Below, piece by piece: positions 1 to 6,373 of a DNA stretch of 8,062 bases (positions are counted from its first letter, which is position 1; each line of letters opens with the position of its first letter). Below the pieces are notes generated by a model, which saw only the letters and a list, made by a program, of their open reading frames with translations, had not been told where the DNA came from and did not search any database. A program made the translations under genes and the position numbers. The DNA comes from an uncultured Lachnospiraceae bacterium (GTDB taxonomy: Bacteria > Bacillota > Clostridia > Lachnospirales > Lachnospiraceae): NCBI GenBank assembly GCA_910585605.1, contig CAJUFL010000094.1, forward strand, positions 1-8,062, in the 5' to 3' direction.

Positions 1-18
1 GAAGTCCCTTTTTTATTT
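1..18. terminator. Possible 3' arm and T-tract of a terminator cut by the window edge
   Basis: The window opens with GAAGTCCC followed directly by six T and then ATTTG. This is the form of the right arm and U-tract of an intrinsic terminator read on the plus strand. The matching left arm (GGGACTTC) would have to lie just before base 1, so it cannot be seen. If it is there, the hairpin could also end the minus-strand transcript of the oxidoreductase gene, whose stop codon is about 30 bases away. Inference only. Confidence 0.3.
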
Positions 19-42
19 GTATTTGTTTGTCGCCCCTCCGCA

Positions 43-966
43 CTATCCAACATCTATTGCTTTCATGCAGGAAAGTACTTCATATTCATATCCGTTTATC
101 TGTTCTGGTACTTTATGACAGGCAATCATTTGATGCTCTAAATCAAATATACAGATTTTTTCACAGTTATTGATATTATGCACCTCAATATAGCCTTTCT
201 CTCCGTAAATGATCCCTAAGCGGTCCGTTGCGGACAGCATACTGCTGTGAAGAACCGCCATTTTCCCATCCTCAAATACCAGGGTAACACTATTCAGCCA
301 ATCTACTCCTTTAGGTGATAAGACTGCTGTGGTGTCAATCTTCTTTATCTCTTTATGAAATACCATCAATGCAAAATTGATTGGATATACACCTACATCC
401 AGTAAGGCACCTCCTGCCAGTTCCGGATTTTGCAGGCGTTCTTTTTGTGCCATTGCATAACCCAGATTTGCTGTTAACGAAATTGGTTCCCCAATTATTC
501 CGCTGGCAATGATATCATCTATCATCTTCCTGCTCGGCATATATCTTGTCCAGATTGCTTCTGCCAGTAAAAGCTTTTTCTCTCTTGCAAGATTTATCAA
601 TACTTCTGCCTGCTTTGCATTTACAGTAAATGCTTTTTCTAACAGAACGTTTTTACCATGTTCCAAACACATTTTTGCATGACAGTAATGATGGGAATGG
701 GGTGAGGCAACGTAGACAAGTTCTACGTCTTCATCTTCCAACATTTCTTCATATGAGCCATAAGCCTTCTCGAACCCCCATTGCTTTGCAAACTCTTTTG
801 CACGATCATAATCTCTGGATGCAACTGCATAGAGTTCCAACTGCATTTTTTCTACTGTCTGCTGCCCTTCTCCAGTACTTCCTAAATCTAACCCCTTCTT
901 TAACTCTGCTACTGCTTTTGCCATACTCTGGGCAATTTTTCCCGGTGCTAAAATTGCAAATTTCAT
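43..966 (-). CDS. Gfo/Idh/MocA-family NAD(P)-dependent oxidoreductase, C-terminally short
   Basis: A 307-residue cytosolic dehydrogenase of the Gfo/Idh/MocA family, which oxidises or reduces sugars, inositols and related diols with NAD(P). The N-terminal Rossmann domain (about 1-115) starts with LAPGKIA (6-12), where the usual first glycine of GxGxxA is alanine. ASPHSHH (87-93) follows, then LLEKAFT (108-114), the EK-A form of the family EKP motif with K111 the expected active-site lysine. This form is familiar from the dihydrodiol-dehydrogenase-like branch. The C-terminal half has GGALLDVGVYP (185-195), with D190 and Y194 near the active site. Residues about 20-42 look like an extra loop between helix 1 and strand 2. 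The start is supported by AAGGAGGT at 972-979, ideally spaced. The protein stops at GYEYEVLSCMKAIDVG; as I recall relatives, some 25-35 more residues normally follow, so it may be truncated. Substrate unknown. It is divergent from carB and not obviously linked to it. Confidence 0.88.
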   Translation of the reverse strand: MKFAILAPGKIAQSMAKAVAELKKGLDLGSTGEGQQTVEKMQLELYAVASRDYDRAKEFAKQWGFEKAYGSYEEMLEDEDVELVYVASPHSHHYCHAKMCLEHGKNVLLEKAFTVNAKQAEVLINLAREKKLLLAEAIWTRYMPSRKMIDDIIASGIIGEPISLTANLGYAMAQKERLQNPELAGGALLDVGVYPINFALMVFHKEIKKIDTTAVLSPKGVDWLNSVTLVFEDGKMAVLHSSMLSATDRLGIIYGEKGYIEVHNINNCEKICIFDLEHQMIACHKVPEQINGYEYEVLSCMKAIDVG

Positions 967-1068
967 AAAATACCTCCTTTTCCCATCATAACTAAATTTG
1001 TTTTACAGTCACCACATAATTTCCGGTATTTCCAATGCCACAAACGCATAATACTTTGCGTCTGAAAT

Positions 1069-1096
1069 ATGATAATATTCCATTATCAATGTACAA
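1069..1096 (-). promoter_or_regulatory. Candidate promoter for the Gfo/Idh gene
   Basis: Read on the minus strand: TTGTAC (1091-1096), a 16-bp spacer, then TATCAT (1069-1074). The -10 matches TATAAT in five of six positions, but the -35 matches only TTG. It would give a leader of roughly 95 nt before the ATG at 966. The region is very AT-rich, so other -10-like words exist; this is the best I found but not a strong site. Confidence 0.35.
1070..1088. promoter_or_regulatory. 7-5-7 palindrome, possible operator between divergent genes
   Basis: TGATAAT (1070-1076), five bases (ATTCC), then ATTATCA (1082-1088) form a perfect 7-bp inverted repeat. It lies between the candidate -35 and -10 of the oxidoreductase gene, where a bound repressor would block the polymerase. 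The half sites resemble Fur-type GATAAT words, but the 5-base gap does not fit the usual Fur (7-1-7) spacing, so no regulator is named. In AT-rich DNA such a palindrome can also arise by chance. Confidence 0.35.
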
Positions 1097-1139
1097 CATA
1101 ACCACTATACAATAACATATACATATAATCCATATTTTC

Positions 1140-1169
1140 CTCAAAAAATTTGCATTCCCACTCAAAAAA
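1140..1169 (+). repeat. Two CTCAAAAAA repeats in phase, upstream of the carB promoter
   Basis: The 9-mer CTCAAAAAA occurs at 1140-1148 and again at 1161-1169, 21 bp apart (two helical turns), ending just before the weak carB -35 element at 1173. Phased A-tracts in this place can bend DNA or act like an UP element; a direct-repeat operator is the other option. The pattern is plain in the sequence; its role is inference. Confidence 0.4.
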
Positions 1170-1172
1170 CCC

Positions 1173-1200
1173 TTGTGCTTTTTTCCATTTCCTATATAAT
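1173..1200 (+). promoter_or_regulatory. Probable sigma-A promoter of carB
   Basis: A perfect TATAAT (1195-1200) sits 30 bp before the carB ATG, with a weak -35 TTGTGC (1173-1178) at 16-bp spacing. Transcription would start near 1207 and leave a leader of only about 23 nt. That is enough for the AAAGGAGG ribosome site (1214-1221, 8 nt from ATG) but too short for an attenuator or riboswitch. A second TATAAT at 1124-1129 has no -35 partner. Confidence 0.55.
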
Positions 1201-1229
1201 ACTCTATAGAATTAAAGGAGGACATTTTT

Positions 1230-4200
1230 ATGCCAAAAAGAACAGATATACACAAGGTACTCATCATCGGTTCCGGTCCTATCATTATCGGACAGGCATG
1301 TGAGTTTGATTATTCCGGTACTCAGGCATGTAAAGCGCTTAAGAAATTAGGCTACGAAATCGTACTGGTTAATTCCAATCCTGCCACTATTATGACAGAC
1401 CCTGAAACAGCTGATGTCACCTACATTGAACCATTAAATGTGAGCCGTCTGGAACAGATTATCAAGAAAGAACGTCCGGATGCTCTTCTTCCAAACCTTG
1501 GCGGACAATCAGGACTCAACCTTTGTTCAGAGTTATACAAAGCAGGAGTTTTAGATAAATATAATGTAAAGGTAATTGGTGTACAGATAGATGCTATTGA
1601 ACGTGGTGAAGACCGGATTGAATTTAAGAAAACCATGGACAGCCTCGGCATTGAAATGGCACGGAGTGAAGTCGCATACAGTGTGGAAGAAGCACTTGGT
1701 ATTGCAGAAAAGCTCGGCTATCCGGTAGTGCTCCGTCCTGCTTATACCATGGGCGGTGCCGGCGGCGGACTGGTATATAATAAAGAAGAATTAAAGACCG
1801 TCTGTGCCAGAGGTCTACAGGCAAGTCTGGTGGGACAGGTTCTGGTAGAAGAATCCATTCTCGGCTGGGAAGAATTAGAGCTTGAAGTAGTCCGCGATGC
1901 AGAAGGGAATATGATCACTGTCTGCTTTATTGAAAACATTGATCCGTTAGGAGTACATACAGGTGATTCTTTCTGTTCCGCTCCTATGCTTACCATTTCC
2001 GAAGAATGCCAGCAGCGTTTACAGGAACAGGCATATAAGATTGTAGACTCCGTACAGGTTATCGGTGGTACCAACGTACAGTTCGCTCATGATCCGGTAA
2101 CAGACCGTATTATCGTTATTGAGATCAACCCACGTACTTCCCGTTCCTCGGCCCTGGCTTCCAAAGCTACCGGTTTCCCAATTGCTTTGGTCTCTGCCAT
2201 GCTTGCAACAGGGCTTACATTAAAGGATATCCCCTGCGGCAAATACGGAACACTTGATAAATATGTCCCGGATGGCGACTATGTGGTAATTAAGTTTGCC
2301 CGCTGGGCATTTGAAAAATTCAAGGGTGTAGAGGACAAGCTGGGAACCCAGATGCGTGCTGTTGGTGAGGTTATGAGTATCGGTAAGACTTACAAGGAAG
2401 CATTTCAAAAAGCTATCCGCAGTCTGGAAACTGGGCGCTACGGTCTGGGTCATGCCGGTAACTTTGATTCCCTGACAAAAGAAGAACTGTTACAGCGTTT
2501 GATCACCCCTTCCAGCGAACGTCATTTTGTCATGTATGAGGCTCTTCGCAAAGGTGCCACGCCGGATGAGATTTTTGAACTTACTAAAGTAAAACACTAT
2601 TTTATTGAGCAGATGAAGGAACTGGTAGACGAGGAAGAAGAACTGCTGAAGGCAAAAGGCTCTCTCCCCTCTGATGAATTACTGATTTCCGCTAAGAAAG
2701 ATGGATTTTCCGATAAGTATTTAAGCCAGTTATTGGAGATTCCTGAAGAGGATATCCGCAATCACCGTATCAGTCTTGGTGTAGAAGAAGCCTGGGAAGG
2801 AGTTCATGTAAGCGGAACCGAAAACAGAGCTTATTATTACTCTACTTATAACGCGAAAGACAGTAATCCGGTTTCAGAGAATAAGAAGATCATGATTCTC
2901 GGCGGCGGTCCGAACCGTATCGGACAAGGTATCGAGTTTGACTACTGCTGTGTACATGCCGCACTTGCCCTCAAGAAATTAGGATTTGAAACCATTATCG
3001 TGAACTGTAATCCTGAAACCGTGTCTACAGATTATGATACCTCTGATAAATTATATTTTGAGCCTCTTACTTTAGAGGATGTCTTAAGTATATATAAGAA
3101 AGAAAAACCGCTTGGCGTCATCGCACAATTTGGTGGTCAGACTCCTCTTAACCTGGCAGCAGAGCTTGAGAAAAACGGTGTCAAGATTCTTGGGACTTCT
3201 CCTTCTGTTATCGATCTGGCAGAAGACCGTGATCTGTTCCGTGCCATGATGGAAAAATTAGAGATTCCTATGCCGGAATCCGGAATGGCTACCACAGTGG
3301 AAGAGGCAACAGCCATTGCAGAGCAAATCGGTTATCCGGTTATGGTACGCCCTTCTTATGTACTTGGCGGTCGAGGTATGGAGGTTGTGTATGATGAGGA
3401 AAGCATGACTGGTTATATGAATGCGGCAGTAGGTGTAACACCTGACCGTCCAATTCTAATCGACCGTTTCTTAAACCACGCATTAGAGTGTGAGGCTGAT
3501 GCCATCAGTGACGGGACCCACGCATTTGTTCCCGCTGTTATGGAGCATATTGAGCTTGCCGGTGTACATTCCGGAGATTCCGCCTGCATCATTCCTTCTG
3601 TCCATATTTCAGCAGAGAATGTTGCAACAATCAAGGAATACACAAGAAAGATTGCAGAGGAAATGCATGTCAAAGGACTTATGAATATGCAGTATGCAAT
3701 AGAAAATGACAAGGTATACGTATTAGAGGCTAATCCTCGTGCTTCCCGTACTGTGCCGCTGGTATCCAAGGTTTGTAATATCCGCATGGTACCGTTAGCT
3801 ACCGATATCATTACCAGTGAACTGACAGGAAGACCTTCTCCTGTTCCTGATTTGAAAGAACAGAGCATCCCGTATTATGGTGTGAAGGAAGCTGCCTTCC
3901 CATTCAATATGTTCCAGGAAGTAGATCCGGTGCTCGGACCTGAAATGCGTTCTACCGGTGAAGTATTAGGGTTATCTCCTTCTTACGGTGAAGCATTTTA
4001 TAAGGCGCAGGAAGCTGTACAGTCTACACTTCCATTAGAAGGAACCGTACTTATTTCCGTAAACCGAAAAGATAAAGCAGAAGTCGTTGAAGTTGCCAGA
4101 AGCTTTTCCGAAGACGGTTTTAATATCATCGCTACTGGTAACACCTATGAACTGATCAGCGGTGCCGGCATTCCTGCAAAGAAAGTGAAAAAACTTTATG

Positions 4201-4454
4201 AAGGCCGCCCCAATATTCTGGATATGATCACCAACGGAGATATTGACCTGATCATCAATTCTCCTGTTGGAAAGGATAGTGTAAATGACGACAGCTACTT
4301 AAGAAAAGCTGCAATTAAGGCAAAAGTTCCATATATGACAACCATTGCAGCCGCCAAGGCCACTGCCGACGGCATTCATTATCTAAAGACTCACCCTACC
4401 AGCGAGATTAAATCATTACAAATCCTGCACAGCGAGATTACGGATAAGGCATAA
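1230..4454 (+). CDS. carB: Carbamoyl-phosphate synthase, large (ATP-grasp) subunit CarB
   Basis: Makes carbamoyl phosphate from bicarbonate, two ATP and ammonia delivered by the glutaminase subunit CarA, for pyrimidine and arginine synthesis in the cytosol. The 1074 residues match the family's full length (E. coli 1073). The two duplicated halves are clear: N-terminal carboxyphosphate half (about 1-400, GSGPIIIGQACEFDYSG near the start, metal/ATP residues E298 and N300 in EINPRTSRSSA), oligomerisation region (about 400-550), second ATP-grasp half from about 552 (LGGGPNRIGQGIEFDY; E833 and N835 in EANPRASRT), and an MGS-like allosteric domain from about 937. In that domain T969, T972, K988 and N1010 align with E. 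coli T974, T977, K993 and N1015 of the UMP/IMP site, but the residue matching T1017 is P1012, so effector response may differ. The ATG has an AAAGGAGG site. carA, usually directly upstream, is absent from this window: the upstream neighbour is a divergent oxidoreductase. No frameshift or missing catalytic motif seen. Confidence 0.98.
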   Translation: MPKRTDIHKVLIIGSGPIIIGQACEFDYSGTQACKALKKLGYEIVLVNSNPATIMTDPETADVTYIEPLNVSRLEQIIKKERPDALLPNLGGQSGLNLCSELYKAGVLDKYNVKVIGVQIDAIERGEDRIEFKKTMDSLGIEMARSEVAYSVEEALGIAEKLGYPVVLRPAYTMGGAGGGLVYNKEELKTVCARGLQASLVGQVLVEESILGWEELELEVVRDAEGNMITVCFIENIDPLGVHTGDSFCSAPMLTISEECQQRLQEQAYKIVDSVQVIGGTNVQFAHDPVTDRIIVIEINPRTSRSSALASKATGFPIALVSAMLATGLTLKDIPCGKYGTLDKYVPDGDYVVIKFARWAFEKFKGVEDKLGTQMRAVGEVMSIGKTYKEAFQKAIRSLETGRYGLGHAGNFDSLTKEELLQRLITPSSERHFVMYEALRKGATPDEIFELTKVKHYFIEQMKELVDEEEELLKAKGSLPSDELLISAKKDGFSDKYLSQLLEIPEEDIRNHRISLGVEEAWEGVHVSGTENRAYYYSTYNAKDSNPVSENKKIMILGGGPNRIGQGIEFDYCCVHAALALKKLGFETIIVNCNPETVSTDYDTSDKLYFEPLTLEDVLSIYKKEKPLGVIAQFGGQTPLNLAAELEKNGVKILGTSPSVIDLAEDRDLFRAMMEKLEIPMPESGMATTVEEATAIAEQIGYPVMVRPSYVLGGRGMEVVYDEESMTGYMNAAVGVTPDRPILIDRFLNHALECEADAISDGTHAFVPAVMEHIELAGVHSGDSACIIPSVHISAENVATIKEYTRKIAEEMHVKGLMNMQYAIENDKVYVLEANPRASRTVPLVSKVCNIRMVPLATDIITSELTGRPSPVPDLKEQSIPYYGVKEAAFPFNMFQEVDPVLGPEMRSTGEVLGLSPSYGEAFYKAQEAVQSTLPLEGTVLISVNRKDKAEVVEVARSFSEDGFNIIATGNTYELISGAGIPAKKVKKLYEGRPNILDMITNGDIDLIINSPVGKDSVNDDSYLRKAAIKAKVPYMTTIAAAKATADGIHYLKTHPTSEIKSLQILHSEITDKA

Positions 4455-4469
4455 CAAAAAATATACTGC

Positions 4470-4520
4470 AAAGGGTCAACAGCCCCGCCGCAAGCAAGCG
4501 GCAAGGGCTGTTGACCCTTT
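4470..4520. terminator. Long hairpin after carB, likely terminator
   Basis: A perfect 16-bp stem pairs 4470-4485 (AAAGGGTCAACAGCCC) with 4505-4520. Inside it a second 5-bp stem pairs 4487-4491 (GCCGC) with 4498-4502 around the loop AAGCAA. It begins 15 nt after the carB stop and lies between convergent genes, the place for a terminator. The plus-strand tail is only TTTATAAC, without a real U-tract; on the minus strand TTTTTT comes about nine bases after the stem. It could instead be a copy of a dispersed palindromic repeat. The remaining 4521-4642 holds only AT-rich sequence with one small hairpin (GGGAA 4611-4615 / TTCCC 4620-4624). Confidence 0.65.
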
Positions 4521-4642
4521 ATAACATTTACCAGATATCCATGCAGCCTTCCGTGCTCCTATGAATAGTTTTAACGATATGTCTTTTTTATCTGAATTTT
4601 ATTTTCCTTAGGGAACCTATTCCCCTATTGTCAATTGATATC

Positions 4643-5461
4643 CTATGCTTTACTCTGTCCCTGCAATTCATAATAGAATATGTACTGCTGTAATACTCCT
4701 TCAAACCCCTGATACCTTCTCTTAGGAAAGCCCTGCTTATAGTGCTTTTCCAATGCCTGATTAATATGGGTATCCACTGGAAATGCCTGCAAGTGATGCA
4801 GTGCAAAAAGACAGATACAATCTGCCACTTTTTTACCTACTCCATACAACTTTAACAGTTCTTCTTTTGCCTGTGGGTAAGGCATCTGCCGAATCTCATT
4901 CAGATTCACCTCTCCTGACACAATACTTCTTGCCGTACGAACCACATATTTACTTCGGTATCCCAGATTGCATTCTTTTAAGGTATCTTCTTCTAATACT
5001 GCCAGCCGTTCCGGAGCCGGAAATGTGTAATAAACCTCTCCATATGCATTGATACGTTCTTCACCATATTGCCGGCATATATTCTGTATGCATCGGCGGA
5101 TTCTTGCGATATTGTTCTGCTGGGAAATCAAAAAGGATACTATCATCTCCCATAAATCCTGTTGCAAAATCCGTATACCACATCCAAATTCCGCCGCATG
5201 CTTCAAATACAAATCCTTAGGATGAATCCGGCTGATATAAAAACCATAATCCTCCTCCAGATTAAAATAGGTCTTCCAGAATTCCTCAAATTCTGCCTCT
5301 TCACAATCAAAAATGTATTCTCCATCCTGCCAGGCCACCTTCAGATAACGCTCCCCCGCAATCACACTATATGTGTTCTCATTTTGGGACTGCATCCTGA
5401 AGCACTGCCCCGACTCACAAATCTGAGCGATATCAAAATTATCAATTGTTCTCCTAACCAT
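4643..5461 (-). CDS. ogg: 8-oxoguanine DNA glycosylase / AP lyase, Ogg1 type
   Basis: Base-excision repair enzyme that removes 8-oxoguanine opposite cytosine and nicks the abasic site. The 272-residue protein has the eukaryotic Ogg1 layout: an N-terminal beta domain (about 1-95) opening with SGQCFRM (17-23), matching CGQSFRW of human OGG1; a helical core with LISQQNNIARI (111-121), where NNIARI equals the human motif; and the HhH-GPD region LYGVGKKVADC (205-215) followed by FPVDTH (227-232). K211 aligns with catalytic K249 and D230 with D268 of human OGG1; both are present, so it should be an active bifunctional enzyme. The W of the FRW motif is M23 here. The start is set by alignment with the Ogg N-terminus; the ribosome site is weak (GAAAGAAG, about 9 nt upstream). 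It lies 52 nt behind the SDR gene on the same strand with no promoter seen between them, so it is probably co-transcribed. Alternatives such as AlkA or MutY fit poorly: no MutY-type iron-sulphur cysteines. Confidence 0.92.
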   Translation of the reverse strand: MVRRTIDNFDIAQICESGQCFRMQSQNENTYSVIAGERYLKVAWQDGEYIFDCEEAEFEEFWKTYFNLEEDYGFYISRIHPKDLYLKHAAEFGCGIRILQQDLWEMIVSFLISQQNNIARIRRCIQNICRQYGEERINAYGEVYYTFPAPERLAVLEEDTLKECNLGYRSKYVVRTARSIVSGEVNLNEIRQMPYPQAKEELLKLYGVGKKVADCICLFALHHLQAFPVDTHINQALEKHYKQGFPKRRYQGFEGVLQQYIFYYELQGQSKA

Positions 5462-5484
5462 ACCGGTTATCTTCTTTCTATCGT

Positions 5485-5513
5485 ATAAAAATTTAATAGC
5501 AGCAAATTTTTAT
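5485..5513 (-). repeat. AT-only inverted repeat just after the SDR stop codon
   Basis: ATAAAAATTT (5485-5494) and AAATTTTTAT (5504-5513) are a perfect 10-bp inverted repeat with a 9-nt loop, starting immediately after the SDR stop. The stem has no G-C pair, so it would be a weak terminator at best. It may slow or partly end transcription before the glycosylase gene, protect the SDR message end, or be chance in AT-rich spacer. Confidence 0.35.
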
Positions 5514-6257
5514 CTATGCTTTGGACGCACCATCCACAGATAAAATCTCTCCTGTCACATAGCTTGCCATATCACTTGCCAGATAAAGGAATGCATCTGC
5601 TACTTCCTCCGGCTCACCGGGTCTTCCAATTGGGATGCCGGCAGAAATTCTTTGTACAACCTGTTCCGGCAATGCTGCCACCATGTCAGTCTTAGTCACA
5701 CCTGGTGCCACTGCATTAACACGGATATTGTCCCTTCCGAGCTCCCTTGCCAGAGAGATCGTCAAACCGTTTACTGCAAATTTGCTGGCAGGATATCCTA
5801 CACCTGCCGGCTGACCGGAAATACTTACCATGGAACTGGTGTTGATAATACACCCGCCACCTTGCTCCTTCATGATCTTTGCAGCCGGTAAAATAGCATA
5901 AAAAACTGCCTTTACATTCAAATCAATGACCTTATCAAATTCTTCTGCCTTATAATCATATAACGGTGTGCTTTGGGAAATTCCTGCATTATTCACCAGA
6001 ATATCAATCTTTCCAAACTTATCCTTTACTTCTAAAATTGCTTTTTCCACTTCTGCTGCATCTGTAAGCTTTGGAAACTTTCCCTCCACTTCCCATTCTG
6101 CATTCTCCTCCTTCAGCTGCTTTAATGCTTTATCCACTGATTCCTGTCTGGAACCAAATAATACAACCTTTGCACCATTCGCAAGATATTTGCGCACAAC
6201 CTCAAAACCAATCCCTCTTGTTCCACCTGTTACAACCGCAACTTTTCCTTTTAACAT
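5514..6257 (-). CDS. Short-chain dehydrogenase/reductase (SDR), FabG/BaiA-like
   Basis: A classical 247-residue cytosolic SDR that interconverts an alcohol and a ketone with NAD(P)(H). The whole signature is intact: cofactor motif TGGTRGIG (10-17), NNAG (89-92), N114, and the catalytic S142, Y155 and K159 in GYPASK, ending with VTGEILSVDGA. Several stretches recall BaiA, the bile-acid 3-alpha-hydroxysteroid dehydrogenase of Clostridium scindens: TGGTRGIGF, NGAKVVLFG, the run around QESVDKALKQLKE (38-50), and VAPGV. BaiA has an acidic residue at the end of the second strand, whereas this protein has S36-R37, which favours NADP(H). A 3-oxoacyl-ACP reductase or a sugar dehydrogenase remains possible; no fatty-acid genes are nearby. 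The chosen ATG (6257) follows GGAAGG at 7 nt. An in-frame ATG at 6335 would add 26 residues that do not belong to the fold and lies upstream of the predicted transcription start. It has its own promoter; the glycosylase gene follows 52 nt downstream. Confidence 0.93.
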   Translation of the reverse strand: MLKGKVAVVTGGTRGIGFEVVRKYLANGAKVVLFGSRQESVDKALKQLKEENAEWEVEGKFPKLTDAAEVEKAILEVKDKFGKIDILVNNAGISQSTPLYDYKAEEFDKVIDLNVKAVFYAILPAAKIMKEQGGGCIINTSSMVSISGQPAGVGYPASKFAVNGLTISLARELGRDNIRVNAVAPGVTKTDMVAALPEQVVQRISAGIPIGRPGEPEEVADAFLYLASDMASYVTGEILSVDGASKA

Positions 6258-6263
6258 AAATCT

Positions 6264-6272
6264 ACCTTCCTT
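6264..6272 (-). promoter_or_regulatory. Ribosome binding site that fixes the SDR start
   Basis: Minus-strand AAGGAAGGT, whose GGAAGG core (6265-6270) is 7 nt from the ATG at 6257. It decides between this start and the upstream in-frame ATG at 6335. Confidence 0.75.
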
Positions 6273-6306
6273 TCCTGCTCTATCACTGCCTGCTACAGCT
6301 ACATTT

Positions 6307-6335
6307 ATTGTATAACATAATATCATTTTCTTCAA
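6307..6335 (-). promoter_or_regulatory. Sigma-A promoter of the SDR gene
   Basis: On the minus strand TTGAAG (6330-6335), exactly 17 bp, then TACAAT (6307-6312). Matches are four of six and five of six to the consensus with ideal spacing, the best promoter in the window. Transcription would start near 6300, giving a leader of about 43 nt to the ATG at 6257. This makes the SDR gene, probably with the glycosylase gene behind it, a separate unit even though the aldo/keto reductase gene reads toward it without a visible terminator. Confidence 0.7.
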
Positions 6336-6340
6336 CTTCT

Positions 6341-6368
6341 ACGCATCGTGTTTTTTACGCATCCTGTT
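6341..6368 (-). repeat. Tandem 12-bp direct repeat upstream of the SDR promoter, likely operator
   Basis: Plus-strand ACGCATCGTGTT (6341-6352) and ACGCATCCTGTT (6357-6368) differ at one base and are 16 bp apart start to start. On the transcribed strand they read AACAsGATGCGT twice, ending 5 bp before the -35 element, at about -41 to -68. That is where activators that touch RNA polymerase bind. The regulator is not encoded recognisably in this window. Confidence 0.5.
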
Positions 6369-6373
6369 AAAAG

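Noticed and set aside
1070..1088. Fur box or arginine (ArgR) box
   Set aside because: GATAAT half sites recall Fur, but the 5-base gap is wrong, and the TGAAT-N4-ATTCA pattern of ArgR is not met.
967..1229. Riboswitch, T-box or PyrR attenuator before carB
   Set aside because: The predicted leader is about 23 nt and no attenuator stem with U-tract is present. The small ACGCA/TGCGT pair at 1044-1061 is too short to support one.
992..1285. 97-residue minus-strand reading frame across the carB promoter
   Set aside because: It covers the carB start and an AT-rich spacer, has no recognisable protein character, and is best seen as chance.
4400..4440. Exact 11-bp direct repeat CAGCGAGATTA near the carB 3' end (4400-4410 and 4430-4440)
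   Set aside because: It is 30 bp apart in frame and encodes SEI twice inside the normal CarB tail, so it is probably coincidence of coding sequence.
6258..6335. N-terminal extension of the SDR protein by 26 residues from the ATG at 6335
   Set aside because: It overlaps the -35 and -10 of the SDR promoter, lacks a ribosome site, and the SDR fold begins properly at the ATG at 6257 behind GGAAGG.
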